Of a stretch of 51,394 nucleotides of DNA, positions 27,218 to 36,639 are shown piece after piece (position 1 is the stretch's first letter; the number at the start of each line of letters is the position of its first letter). The translations under genes and the position numbers were made by a program. Source of the DNA: CAMPJM01 sp964440915 (GTDB lineage Bacteria > Bacteroidota > Bacteroidia > Cytophagales > Cyclobacteriaceae); assembly GCA_964440915.1 (NCBI GenBank), contig CAYTTV010000025.1, positions 1-51,394 of the forward strand, given 5' to 3'. The notes under the pieces are model-generated. The model was not told where the DNA came from. It searched no databases and saw nothing but the letters and a program-made list of their open reading frames with translations.

Positions 27218-27427
27218 TTATATCTCGTTTTTCACTATTGAAAAATATTGATCAAATAGTGGTTTTGTAATAAGTTTTGTACTCAGATCGCTTCCCCATC
27301 GTGGGCTTATTTCGTAAAGGCCGTTAAACATCCTTCCTATATATTGTCTTTCTGGTTCGTATCCAACCAAGCCTGATGTCGCTTTTGGCGCTGTGTGGCA
27401 CTGAAAAACTATTCTATACTTATCCAT
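27218..27427 (-). CDS. Small hypothetical protein (69 aa)
   Basis: An ATG-initiated frame encoding MDKYRIVFQCHTAPKATSGL and onward, with balanced composition (YIGRMFNGLYEISPRWGSD) that looks like a folded beta-rich domain rather than random translation. I do not recognise the family. It has no signal peptide or membrane segment. It stands alone between the VOC gene and a divergent 517-aa orphan. Codon use looks like that of its neighbours. Confidence 0.5.
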   Translation of the reverse strand: MDKYRIVFQCHTAPKATSGLVGYEPERQYIGRMFNGLYEISPRWGSDLSTKLITKPLFDQYFSIVKNEI

Positions 27428-27786
27428 AGGGACTTTGAGCTAAAGAAACGACTCCGTTTGAGGATAAAATCTTTTCAGGATTACAAATGTTTGCGGCAAA
27501 GACACATTTCTTTCTTAATGATACCGTTAGTTTGTTAATCTATCGGTGTTTCATTGCTTTATAAGCAAAAAATGCATTATAAAGAACGAAAATCTTACCC
27601 TGTTTTGCTTTAAGATATTATTAATTTTATAATTCATTTTAATATCTCATTTTTAAGCTTTTAATTTATAATAGAAAACACCTAACAAAGAGGAGGATAT
27701 ACCAGCGAGAAAGCATTCTCACAGTTAAATTCTTGTTGATTTCTCCTTTCCTTGGTTGTCTCAGCAAAGCAAAATCGCATAAACTA
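27428..27786. other. 359-bp divergent intergenic region
   Basis: A very AT-rich spacer between the 69-aa gene (-) and the 517-aa gene (+). A frame reading into the downstream gene from 27733 exists but looks like leader. No convincing hairpin or paired promoter element was found. Confidence 0.5.
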
Positions 27787-29340
27787 ATGGAAGATATTCT
27801 GAAACTGATAGATATCACCAAAAAAAGAGGGCAGAGGAGCATACAGTTAGTAAACCAAAACTTTAGGAAAAAGGAAATCTCTAAAGACAACTTGTTGTAT
27901 GAAGGCATTATAGATGGGAAGTTTGACAGTGATGCTCTAGCAGCAAAAAAGGTATTTCGAGCAGACCCTGGAAACAGGAACTACCGTAATGCCAAAAGAA
28001 AACTCCACCAGAAGCTTTTGAACCACCTCTATTTCCTTGACTATGACAAGGAAATATATTCTGATTATGACAGGTGTCGGTACGAGTGTATGCACCAGCT
28101 GCATCAATGTAAAATATTGATAGCCGAAAATGCTTCTGATGTTGCTTTTAAGATCCTTCCTGGGCTTATCAAAACGGCGATCGAATATGAGTTGGTGGAA
28201 TTGTCAGTGGAAGCGATTCAATTGCTCAGGAATGAGTATGCGAAAATGGGCAAGACAACCCCTTATGCCGAATATGCTAAGCTGCTTCAAAAGCAAAGAA
28301 AGTTTGAAGAGGCTGTGCACGAATGCGAAGGCATCTACTACGGCATGCTTTCGCAAATCAACAAGTCTGTGAGTGCTTACATGAGAGCATTGCCCAAAAT
28401 GCCTAAGGCCATAGCGGCAATAGATGGGTATGCGACTAAGTATAAGAGCAGCCGCTTAAATGTGCTATCGAATAAGCTTCAGTTGCGATATAATGCTCTC
28501 ATGGAGAACTATCAGGCCAATGTGGCACTTTGTAGCCTTCTTGAAAAAAAATATCTGCGCATGGGCCATGCTGCAGTAAAAGTCGATCTTGTCAAGAATG
28601 AGATTGCTTTTATAAAGTTATACGCTTACTTCTGCTTGAATGAAGTCGAAAATGGACATGATTATGCAGAGAAGAGAACAAAGCTGTTTAAAGTAGGCTC
28701 TGATGAGTGGTTTAGCTTTTCTGAATATCACTTTTTGCTACTGATGAAAGGGCAGAAATTCAAGCAGGCCATAGATACTTATAGAAAGGTACGGACCAAC
28801 AAGAACTATAACTTGCTGCAGGATGAAGAGAAGGACCGCTGGCAGATATATAGGGCGTATTTGGTCTATTTTAAAGATGTGAAACTGTTAAAGTGGGGCT
28901 TTGATATTGAGCATTTCTTGGAACAGAAGCCAGACTTTAGCAAAAACATGCAAGGTTATAACACTGCTACACTCATCATCCAGTTGCTATATCTGTTGAG
29001 GCGTGGGCAGTTTGAAGCACTTGAAAAGCGGGTGGAATACTTGCAACAATACAACTCTATACATCTCGACAAACGGAATAACTATCGAACCAGCATTTTT
29101 ATCCGGTTGCTCACTTTAATTGTCGAAAAGGAATATAATTCCGAGGTAATACAAGAAAAAGGAGCCAATTATTTCAAAAAACTTAAGACTACGCAAATCC
29201 CGAGCGATCTCCTGCTAGATATGGAAGTAATTCCTTATGAAATATTGTGGGAGAGCATTTTAGATGTCCTGAAAAATGAGAAAGTCTACGTCCATTACCG
29301 CTTTTATAATGCACTTCAAACTGCTGAGGCAGAATCATAA
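27787..29340 (+). CDS. Large alpha-helical protein of unknown function (517 aa)
   Basis: I do not recognise this protein. It is cytoplasmic (no signal or membrane helix), basic, and almost entirely helical. Helix pairs such as ELVELSVEAIQLLRNEYAKMGKT, KQRKFEEAVHECEGIYYGMLSQINK and KGQKFKQAIDTYRKVRTNKNY have TPR-like spacing. The N-terminus MEDILKLIDITKKRGQRSIQLVN followed by DNLLYEGIIDGKFDSDALAAKKVF is distinctive. The frame opens at 27733, but ATG 27787 gives the natural amphipathic start. It is monocistronic, with a 359-bp gap before it. A TPR-like scaffold is the safest description. Confidence 0.75.
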   Translation: MEDILKLIDITKKRGQRSIQLVNQNFRKKEISKDNLLYEGIIDGKFDSDALAAKKVFRADPGNRNYRNAKRKLHQKLLNHLYFLDYDKEIYSDYDRCRYECMHQLHQCKILIAENASDVAFKILPGLIKTAIEYELVELSVEAIQLLRNEYAKMGKTTPYAEYAKLLQKQRKFEEAVHECEGIYYGMLSQINKSVSAYMRALPKMPKAIAAIDGYATKYKSSRLNVLSNKLQLRYNALMENYQANVALCSLLEKKYLRMGHAAVKVDLVKNEIAFIKLYAYFCLNEVENGHDYAEKRTKLFKVGSDEWFSFSEYHFLLLMKGQKFKQAIDTYRKVRTNKNYNLLQDEEKDRWQIYRAYLVYFKDVKLLKWGFDIEHFLEQKPDFSKNMQGYNTATLIIQLLYLLRRGQFEALEKRVEYLQQYNSIHLDKRNNYRTSIFIRLLTLIVEKEYNSEVIQEKGANYFKKLKTTQIPSDLLLDMEVIPYEILWESILDVLKNEKVYVHYRFYNALQTAEAES

Positions 29341-29394
29341 GCATAATTTAGACAACTGATACCGCTGTTTTATTTTGGCAACTAAGCAACTAAA

Positions 29395-30402
29395 CTACTT
29401 ATCGTAGAAATTTATTTCTGCATTGTCTCCTATGTTTAGGCTTTGGCTCAACCCTTTCAGTGTAGTATCGCTGCCGATAACAGAATTGTTCAAAACCGAA
29501 CTTTGGACATTTGTATAAGAGCCGATAATGGAGTTTTTAACAATAGAATAAGTTATAGTAGTATTATCGCCTATGGCCACATTCGGGCCAATGATGGCGT
29601 TATTGATCGCACATCCTTCCCCAAAGCTTACCGGAGGAATGATAACCGTTCCAGGAAAGCGTTTTTGCAGTTTTTGCTTAAATTCGGGCTTGCCTAATAA
29701 AATAGCATTGGCTTCCAGTAATGATTCTTTTTTCCCGCAGTCGTACCAATTGTCCACATTAAAGGTTTTTATTGGCTCCCCATGTTCGATCATGTAGGTT
29801 AAAATGTCAGTAAGCTGGTACTCTCCGTGGGTTTTCACTTGATTGCTTGTGATGTAGGCAATTCCTTCCTTTAGCAACATGGGGTTGGCAATTTTGTAAA
29901 TGCCCACCATCGCCAGATTAGACTTAGGTATTTTTGGCTTTTCTACAAGTTTGGTCACAAAACCCTCTCCATTTACTTCTACCACGCCAAAATTGCCTGG
30001 CGTGTCTACCCTGTGTGTGCCAAGTACAGAATGTGGTTGTTGGAGAAATTGCTTTAAATCTAAGTTCAAAATGGTATCCCCCAGCATGATAACGACTTCC
30101 TCATTTTCTTTGAGGTGCTCACGCGCGCACCATAATGCATGACCAATGCCTTCTCTTGGTTCCTGTCGTACAAAACTGATGCTAATGTCGCTGTCTCGAT
30201 AATGTTGCTTTAGGAACATTTCGGTTTTGCTGCCCAAATACCCTGTTATGAAAACATATTCCTTTATGCCGCCTGATATCAGTGTGTCTACTATGTGGGC
30301 CAAAATAGGCTTTCCTGCGATAGGCACCAGTGCCCTAGTCTGTGTATAGGTGTGAGGGCGTAACTTTGCTCCTATCCCTGCTACCGGAATCAATGCTTTC
30401 AT
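29395..30402 (-). CDS. Sugar-phosphate nucleotidyltransferase (RmlA/GlmU-like) with left-handed beta-helix
   Basis: A 335-residue enzyme that activates a sugar-1-phosphate with an NTP. The N-terminal Rossmann-like domain has KALIPVAGIGAKLRPHTYTQTRALVPIAGKP. It also has LGDT for metal binding, VEKPK and WYDCGKKESL. The C-terminal third (from about residue 265) is a hexapeptide-repeat beta-helix (NNAIIGPNVAIGDNTTITYSIV). This architecture fits glucose-1-phosphate thymidylyl- or uridylyltransferases with a C-terminal beta-helix. Nucleotide and sugar cannot be fixed by reading. It is monocistronic, and the region beyond its start is the large gene-free stretch at 30403-31512. Confidence 0.88.
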   Translation of the reverse strand: MKALIPVAGIGAKLRPHTYTQTRALVPIAGKPILAHIVDTLISGGIKEYVFITGYLGSKTEMFLKQHYRDSDISISFVRQEPREGIGHALWCAREHLKENEEVVIMLGDTILNLDLKQFLQQPHSVLGTHRVDTPGNFGVVEVNGEGFVTKLVEKPKIPKSNLAMVGIYKIANPMLLKEGIAYITSNQVKTHGEYQLTDILTYMIEHGEPIKTFNVDNWYDCGKKESLLEANAILLGKPEFKQKLQKRFPGTVIIPPVSFGEGCAINNAIIGPNVAIGDNTTITYSIVKNSIIGSYTNVQSSVLNNSVIGSDTTLKGLSQSLNIGDNAEINFYDK

Positions 30403-30984
30403 GTGGTCTATATTTTTAAGGTATTTCCTAAATAACGGTTTAAGTAAATCATCGCCCTAAGGAACTGCCTATGATTGTTTGCCTTTCTAATTTGAATGTA
30501 AATTTGGGGCATTAAGATGACTTTTTAAACTTTAAGCTACAAAATTGGTGCTGCAAATCATAGGAACTGTTAATGATGAGATCAAAACGTCGCAATAAAC
30601 TTAACCCTATACGGCAATCAAGCTCCAGGATATACGTGCTGATTGTAGCTTAGATTCTTCCTATGCTTCTATAAGCCAATTCTCTGATATGTTGAGATGC
30701 TGAACTTAGAAGAGTCTTTACTCATGGCTGCATCGTCCACCTCGTACTGAAAATATGCAATTAGGAGGATATGAGTTTAAAAATGCAAACCATTAGCAAA
30801 ACCCTTTAAATGATCAAAGAAAGTATGTAGGATTTATTTCCAAATCTAGCCCTTTTAGAGCCTGTCTCGGCGTTCTTTGCGGAGGGCTTATAAGCAAAGC
30901 TAATTTCTTTGCAAAAAATGGCCTTGATACAGTAGCCAGCCTCCTGTTTTCTCATGAAGAACAAATAACCTTCCTATTTGTAGC

Positions 30985-31260
30985 GGATAACTAATGACTT
31001 TAGTCTCTTAAATAAAAGGCGGTTAGTTATCCACATATAATTGAAAGGAATTTTATTGACCAATAACTTGATGTTCAGCATGTTATGATAAAACCGCTTT
31101 AAATTGTGGAAAACTTTCTATAAATGTGGAAAACTTTTAGTTGACTATTTAAAATCTTTTTTTTGTATAAATAGATTGAATCTATTAGAGCAGAATATAC
31201 AATGAGGAGGTATTATTTTATATAAAATTAACTTATAAATAATGTGGCAATAACACTATT
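30985..31260. other. Candidate chromosomal replication origin (oriC): DnaA-box cluster with adjacent AT-rich stretch
   Basis: Within a 1.1-kb gene-free region (30403-31512) lie a perfect DnaA box TTATCCACA (31027-31035, + strand) and two further boxes TGTGGAAAA, the complement of TTTTCCACA (31105-31113 and 31125-31133), exactly 20 bp apart. All match TTWTNCACA. A 10-bp inverted repeat (30985-30994 and 31023-31032, GGATAACTAA/TTAGTTATCC) contains the first box and a degenerate one facing it. Immediately after, 31141-31250 is extremely AT-rich, as expected of a DNA unwinding element. dnaA is not in the window, and neighbouring gene orientation does not switch here, so this is a candidate only. 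Confidence 0.55.
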
Positions 31261-31512
31261 CTAAAAAGCATTATTATGATAATCTATCAATGAATGTTAA
31301 AGAGGTAGAAAACTGATGTAATATTTTCAGAAATAGCACTTGAAAAATCATGGGCCAAAATGAATAATTTTTATGGGAATTTACAAGTGATTAGTTTCGT
31401 TTTTAACCCACGCCATTAGAAAAGTACAATTCTTATTTTTGAAGCATCGGACATAGATTACTAATCTCTTCTTAGCAAAAGGGATTTGAAGTGTTTAAAT
31501 ATGAAGGTTTCG

Positions 31513-33042
31513 CTATGCTTGCTTTTGTTTCAACAAAGGCAGGAGTTCATCTAAAAATTCTCTGTTGTTTGAAAGGCGAGGCACCTTATTTTGTCCACCA
31601 AGTTTACCACGTTTCTTCATCCAAGTATAAAAGGTGTCTTTTGGAGCAATATGGATGACTGGTGGTTTTAGTGCCATGTCATTTAAGCGTTTGGCATCAT
31701 AGTCAGAATTGTTCTGACGGAGATTTTCGTCCAAGAGCTGTGAGAACTTTGAGAAGTCGTCAGGCTCTTGAGCAAACTCCACGATCCATTCATGGCAGCC
31801 TCTGTTGCTTTCGCTGTAATACAAAGGCCCTGCTGTAAAGTTGCTTATAGATGCGCCAGTCTCTTCACAGGCTACCGCTATGGCCTGTTCGGCATTTTGA
31901 ATGTTTAGCTCTTCGCCAAAAGCATTGATAAAATGCTTGGTCCTTCCTGATATCTTTACTCTGTAGGGATTCAAAGAAGAGAACTTTACGGTATCGCCAA
32001 TGACATAGCGCCACAGGCCTGCATTGGTGGTGATGACCATAGCGTAGCTTTTATCAAGCGCTACATCTTCCAGTCCGATGGGTTGCACATTTTCATCGTG
32101 AAAAGATTCCATGGGTATAAACTCATAATATACGCCGTAGTCTAGCATGAGTAGTAGTTCGTCAGAATCGGGCTGGTCTTGTATACCGAAGAAACCTTCA
32201 GTGGCATTATAAGTTTCCAAATAATGCATGTTATCACTCGGGATCAGTTTTTTGAAAAGCTCCCTATAAGGCGTAAAAGATACTGCACCATGCACAAAAA
32301 GCTCCAGGTGCGGCCACACTTCCAGGATGTTATTAGCGCCTGTGTGTTCGAGTATTTTTTCTATAAGGACGATCGTATAGGTTGGAATGCCACTGATGTT
32401 GGTCACATTTTCAATAGCAGTCTCTTTGGCCATCTTATCGATTTTCTCTTCCCAATTCTCCATAAGGGCTGTTTCCAACTTGGGTGTTCTGGCCATCTCT
32501 GCCCATAGTGGCAGGTTTTTCATAATTACTGCCGACACGTCCCCATATCTTGAGTTCGACTTCTCGTCAAGGGTATTGATTTTGTGACTTCCTCCAATGG
32601 CCAAGGCCTTGCCTGTAAAGAGTTTGCTGTCGGGATAGTTATTCACATATATGGAAAGTAAGTCCTTTCCACCTTTGAAATGACAGTCTTCTAATGCTTC
32701 ATGCGAAACAGGGATGAATTTGCTTCGTTTGCCCGTAGTGCCTGAAGACTTGGCAAACCACTTTATCTCTGTAGGCCACAAGACATTTTGCTCGCCTTTC
32801 ATCAGTCGCTCTATATAGGGAAGTAGGCTGTCATAGTTTCCAAAAGGCACTGTCCGGCGGAAATCCCCGATGGACTTTATGCTGCTGAAATCATATTTCT
32901 TCCCAAACTCTGTATGTTTAGCGGTATTCACTAATTTCAACAAAACTTCTCGTTGAACCTCATGAGGATACTTTTTGAAAAGTTCTACCTCATGGATGCG
33001 TTTTTTCATTACCCATGTCAAGATAGAGTTAATGATCTCCAT
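31513..33042 (-). CDS. GH3 auxin-responsive-promoter family protein (acyl-adenylate-forming)
   Basis: A 509-residue member of the bacterial GH3 branch of the ANL (acyl-AMP-forming) superfamily. The ATP-binding loop FAKSSGTTGKRSKFIPVS starts near residue 97. The motifs YLETYNATEGFFGIQ and VKISGRTKHFINAFGEEL are the adenylation-domain signature. In plants GH3 enzymes conjugate amino acids to auxin or jasmonate, but the bacterial substrate is unknown. The gene is 135 bp downstream of lptB on the same strand. Its 3' side is the candidate origin region. Confidence 0.9.
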   Translation of the reverse strand: MEIINSILTWVMKKRIHEVELFKKYPHEVQREVLLKLVNTAKHTEFGKKYDFSSIKSIGDFRRTVPFGNYDSLLPYIERLMKGEQNVLWPTEIKWFAKSSGTTGKRSKFIPVSHEALEDCHFKGGKDLLSIYVNNYPDSKLFTGKALAIGGSHKINTLDEKSNSRYGDVSAVIMKNLPLWAEMARTPKLETALMENWEEKIDKMAKETAIENVTNISGIPTYTIVLIEKILEHTGANNILEVWPHLELFVHGAVSFTPYRELFKKLIPSDNMHYLETYNATEGFFGIQDQPDSDELLLMLDYGVYYEFIPMESFHDENVQPIGLEDVALDKSYAMVITTNAGLWRYVIGDTVKFSSLNPYRVKISGRTKHFINAFGEELNIQNAEQAIAVACEETGASISNFTAGPLYYSESNRGCHEWIVEFAQEPDDFSKFSQLLDENLRQNNSDYDAKRLNDMALKPPVIHIAPKDTFYTWMKKRGKLGGQNKVPRLSNNREFLDELLPLLKQKQA

Positions 33043-33177
33043 ACAATCAAATTAAAGTGGATGCAATACTATGACAGATCGCAATTAAATAAAAAAAGTT
33101 TCATTGTACGCCTAAGTACCCTGAAAAAAACTATGGGAATCGCATAAGAAATGCCTCTGTGAGAGTGGACAAGTGAC

Positions 33178-33909
33178 TCAAACTTTCCTTTTGAGCTCAA
33201 AATGTTTTCCAAGGTATACCCGTCTTACTTGCTCATCGGCTGCTAATTCCTCGGCAGTGCCTGCTTTCAATAGTTTACCTTCAAACATCAAATAGGCCCG
33301 ATCTGTTATGGAAAGTGTCTCATTTACGTTGTGGTCGGTTATTAATATGCCTATATTTTTATTCTTTAGTTTGGCTACTATGGTTTGGATTTCTTCTACA
33401 GCTATGGGGTCAACACCCGCAAATGGTTCATCCAGCAGTACAAATTTGGGATCTACCGCCAAAGCTCGGGCTATTTCAGTCCTTCTCCGTTCCCCGCCTG
33501 AAAGTACCATTCCCAGACTTTTCCTAACGTGGCTTAAACTAAACTCATCTATGAGGCTTTCCATTTTGTGTTTTTGCTCTTCTTTAGAGAGTTTTGTCAT
33601 TTCAAGAACGGCCATCAAGTTCTCTTCTACAGTAAGATTTCGGAAGACGGAGGCTTCTTGTGCCAGGTAGCCTATTCCTAGTTTTGCGCGCCTGTACATA
33701 GGCAAGCTTGTGATGTCCTCATCTTCGAGGTATATGTTGCCATCATTGGGTTTTATAAGGCCCACAATCATATAAAATGATGTGGTTTTACCCGCCCCGT
33801 TTGGACCCAGCAATCCTACGATTTCTCCTTGAGACACCTCTACAGAAACGTGGTTCACAACCGTTCGTTTCTTGTATTTCTTCACTAAATTTTCTGCCCT
33901 TAATTTCAT
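33178..33909 (-). CDS. lptB: LPS export ABC transporter ATPase LptB
   Basis: The 243-residue cytoplasmic ATPase of the LptB2FG lipopolysaccharide extraction complex. Walker A GPNGAGKTT (35-43), Q-loop YLAQEASVFRNLTV, signature LSGGERRR (136-143), Walker B LLDEPFAGVDP (158-168) and the H-loop TDHNV are all present. The segments GPNGAGKTTSFYMIVGL and LTVEENLMAVLE are especially LptB-like. It is 7 bp downstream of recJ. The lptA, lptC, lptF and lptG genes are not in the window. Confidence 0.94.
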   Translation of the reverse strand: MKLRAENLVKKYKKRTVVNHVSVEVSQGEIVGLLGPNGAGKTTSFYMIVGLIKPNDGNIYLEDEDITSLPMYRRAKLGIGYLAQEASVFRNLTVEENLMAVLEMTKLSKEEQKHKMESLIDEFSLSHVRKSLGMVLSGGERRRTEIARALAVDPKFVLLDEPFAGVDPIAVEEIQTIVAKLKNKNIGILITDHNVNETLSITDRAYLMFEGKLLKAGTAEELAADEQVRRVYLGKHFELKRKV

Positions 33910-33916
33910 CTATGAT

Positions 33917-35623
33917 TTATTGGTCAAACTTAATGTCTTTGAGCATAAGTTGTAGGGTTTTTTTCCCTTTATAATTATTTTCTTCAATACAGTAAGCAAC
34001 ACTAAATGGCATGCCGCTTTCTATCATCGCGCCATATGGTGCCATTCCAAAACCTATTGCGTCTATTGACTGATTGCCTCCTACCTGTTTTATCTGCAAT
34101 TTTAAATGCTCATTCTTTAATAAACGTGGTGTTGAAGCTACCCGTACATCTTTGCTGACAAAAACGGGATTCATGTTGCCAGGACCAAACGGCGCCATTT
34201 GTTTTAGGATGTTATAAAACTTGCTATTGATCATATTAAGGTCTATCACTTCGTCGATGTCAATCTGCGGTGTCAAATGATGTTCCTGAATAGTTTTGCA
34301 GACTACTTCCTCAAATCTCTGTTTAAAGACTGCCAAGTTATCCAATTTTAATGTAAGACCTGCTGCGTATTTATGTCCGCCATACTGTTCGAGCAGGTCT
34401 GCACATTCGGCAATTGCTTCATACACATCAAACCCTACCACAGATCGTGCCGAGCCTGTTGCTAGGCCATTAGAATTCGTAAGGATAATGGTGGGGCGGT
34501 AATATTTTTCTATGCACCGCGATGCCACTATGCCTATAACGCCCTTGTGCCAGTCGTGTTTAAACAACATAGTTGTCTTTGCTTGTTTCAACACCATGTC
34601 CTCCTCTATCATGGCAATGGCTTCTTTAGTGATATTATGATCTACAGTTTTCCGAAGCGTATTGTTTTTGTTGATTGGAATAGCGAGGTCCTCTGCTTCT
34701 CCCCTATTTTCTGCTAGCAAAAGCTTCACGGCATATTTGGCATGGTCTATTCTGCCGGCTGCATTGATCCTCGGCCCTATACCAAAAACAATGGAAGAAA
34801 TATCTATATTCCCACTCACTGCTGCCAGATCTTTTAAAGCCTGCAATCCAGGACGAGGATTGGACTGTAGCTTTTCGATGCCAAAATAAGCCAATATGCG
34901 ATTTTCGTCTACGATAGGCACTATATCGGAAGCAATGCTTACAGCCACTAAGTCCAGATATGCATAGAGAGTTTCCTTAGGCATACCCGTTTGCATACAA
35001 TAGGCTTGTAGTAATTTGAAACCTACACCACAACCGGAAAGCTCCTTGAATGGATAGGAGCAATCCTCGCGTTTAGGATCGAGCACCGCATATGCAGGTG
35101 GTAATATATCGCCGGGGCGGTGGTGGTCGCATACGATAAAATCAATGCCTTTCTCCTTGGCTAATTTAATTTTCTCCACTGCTTTTATGCCGCAATCAAG
35201 GCTGATAATGAGATCGAATCCTTGCGATTCTGCCCAATCTATAGCTTGTAAGGACACCCCATATCCTTCAGTATAACGATCAGGAATATAATATTCTACG
35301 TGTTCGTAAATCTTGCTGATAAAGTCATATACCAACGCCACGGAAGTAGTACCGTCGACATCATAATCGCCATATACCAGGATCTTTTCTTGGTTTTGAA
35401 TGGCTAGCTGCATGCGGCCAACCGCTTTGTCCATATCCTTCATGAGGAATGGGTCGTGCAAGTCATTCAATGAAGGCCGGAAATAGTGCTTTGCTTCATC
35501 AAAGTTCCGAATGCCTCTCTGCAATAAAATGGAGGATAATATGGGGTTTACATTAATCTCCTTCGATAGATGATCGATATCTTCTAGGGGTGATCGTTCT
35601 TTATAGTTCCATCGCTTAGTCAT
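33917..35623 (-). CDS. recJ: Single-stranded-DNA-specific exonuclease RecJ
   Basis: RecJ is a 5'-3' ssDNA exonuclease in recombination and mismatch repair. The DHH phosphoesterase core has VYGDYDVDGTTS (motif I, about 83-94), SLDCGIKA and CDHHRPGD (motif III, DHH 166-168). The DHHA1 domain has GGHKYAAGLTL, and an OB-fold lies at the C-terminus. The frame runs up to 35671, but ATG 35623 (MTKRWNYKER) matches family N-termini. The additional 16 residues fall in a region that also forms a terminator hairpin, so the downstream start is preferred. It heads the recJ-lptB transcript. Confidence 0.95.
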   Translation of the reverse strand: MTKRWNYKERSPLEDIDHLSKEINVNPILSSILLQRGIRNFDEAKHYFRPSLNDLHDPFLMKDMDKAVGRMQLAIQNQEKILVYGDYDVDGTTSVALVYDFISKIYEHVEYYIPDRYTEGYGVSLQAIDWAESQGFDLIISLDCGIKAVEKIKLAKEKGIDFIVCDHHRPGDILPPAYAVLDPKREDCSYPFKELSGCGVGFKLLQAYCMQTGMPKETLYAYLDLVAVSIASDIVPIVDENRILAYFGIEKLQSNPRPGLQALKDLAAVSGNIDISSIVFGIGPRINAAGRIDHAKYAVKLLLAENRGEAEDLAIPINKNNTLRKTVDHNITKEAIAMIEEDMVLKQAKTTMLFKHDWHKGVIGIVASRCIEKYYRPTIILTNSNGLATGSARSVVGFDVYEAIAECADLLEQYGGHKYAAGLTLKLDNLAVFKQRFEEVVCKTIQEHHLTPQIDIDEVIDLNMINSKFYNILKQMAPFGPGNMNPVFVSKDVRVASTPRLLKNEHLKLQIKQVGGNQSIDAIGFGMAPYGAMIESGMPFSVAYCIEENNYKGKKTLQLMLKDIKFDQ

Positions 35624-35647
35624 AGTGTAAAATAAGCAAAGAAACTT

Positions 35648-35684
35648 AAAAAAGCCAAGGCGTTTCATCAAGCTCGGCTTTTTT
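35648..35684 (-). terminator. Intrinsic terminator of the beta-lactamase-like gene
   Basis: AAAAAAGCCAAG (35648-35659) pairs with CTCGGCTTTTTT (35673-35684), one mismatch, around a 13-nt loop. Read on the minus strand, a GCC-containing stem is followed by a run of six T. It lies 85-120 bp downstream of the minus-strand gene ending at 35769 and just before the recJ start. Confidence 0.8.
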
Positions 35685-35768
35685 CAATAGAAGCCCTTGT
35701 TCAGTAAGCAAGGAGCTTGGAAGGTAAGCTATAATACTTCAGGTATTTTTTAAGAAGGGACTTGCTCA

Positions 35769-36503
35769 TTATTCAAAGAGCTTAATGGTGTAGTCCAATA
35801 GTGCTATTCCGCCCAATTGCCCGTGGCCTGGAATTACAATTTCAACATGCGGATATTTTGCTTTCAACTTGGCTACTGTTTCAGGCCATGCGGATGTGTT
35901 GGCATCCTCCAAATTGCCTTTGTCGGCTCCCAATGCTTTGATAAGACAACCACCGAAGAGTACATTTTCTGCTGGGAAGTAACCTATGATATTATCCTTT
36001 GTATGCCCTTGTCCCAGAAATTCAGCGATTACAGGCTCGTCTCCTACTTTTAGCTCAAGCAAATGTTCAAACCCAGTTTCAGGAGTGGGCAACTTTTTTT
36101 CAGTGGCAAAAGCAATGGTAGCATTATGGGCATAGGAAGGGATGCTGCGTTTGTGAAATTCTTCCAGTCCTCCTAGGCAGTCTGCATGAAAATGCGTTGC
36201 AACTACTCCTTTAATCCTATGCCCTAGGTGGTCTTCCACCCAATGGATCAACTCAATAGCCGCGGGACTTTCGGCAGGAGTGTCGAATATAATGGCTTCG
36301 TCCTGATTTGTGACGATCATACCATTGCAAGGAACATTGCCAAAGCTTTCTGTACTAAGGAATGAGGTGTGCAGATAAACATGTTTAGCCACCTGCTGTA
36401 TCTCAAGATTGCTTGTGCTGTAGATTTCGTACGTTTCTTTTTTGCCGACACAACCGAAGGTTAAAAAATAACCAAAGAGGCAGAGTTTGAGAAGGTTGAT
36501 CAT
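35769..36503 (-). CDS. Subclass B1 metallo-beta-lactamase, probable lipoprotein
   Basis: A 244-residue zinc hydrolase whose motifs match subclass B1. The Zn1 ligands are H104, H106 (THFHADCLGG) and H167 (GHTKDNI). The Zn2 ligands are D108, C186 (GGCLIK) and H227 (PGHGQLGG). K189 and N197 (GNLEDAN), the B1 residues that hold the beta-lactam carboxylate and carbonyl, are also present. The C-terminus KLKAKYPHVEIVIPGHG mirrors IMP/CcrA-type enzymes. The N-terminus MINLLKLCLFGYFLTFGC suggests a lipoprotein with Cys 18, which would make it membrane-anchored in the periplasm. It is a solitary gene with its own terminator and no mobile-element marks, so it is probably an intrinsic chromosomal enzyme. 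Confidence 0.88.
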   Translation of the reverse strand: MINLLKLCLFGYFLTFGCVGKKETYEIYSTSNLEIQQVAKHVYLHTSFLSTESFGNVPCNGMIVTNQDEAIIFDTPAESPAAIELIHWVEDHLGHRIKGVVATHFHADCLGGLEEFHKRSIPSYAHNATIAFATEKKLPTPETGFEHLLELKVGDEPVIAEFLGQGHTKDNIIGYFPAENVLFGGCLIKALGADKGNLEDANTSAWPETVAKLKAKYPHVEIVIPGHGQLGGIALLDYTIKLFE

Positions 36504-36639
36504 ATGAGCTGCTAGTCAATTTAGTTTATCATGTTGTTCCTCATAAAGATAATAAAAGACAACTTTCAAATATATGTCGCGCTAAACAAAAAAACATATG
36601 GCAATCAGAATAGTTGATTTTGAAGAACATATTTAAAAA

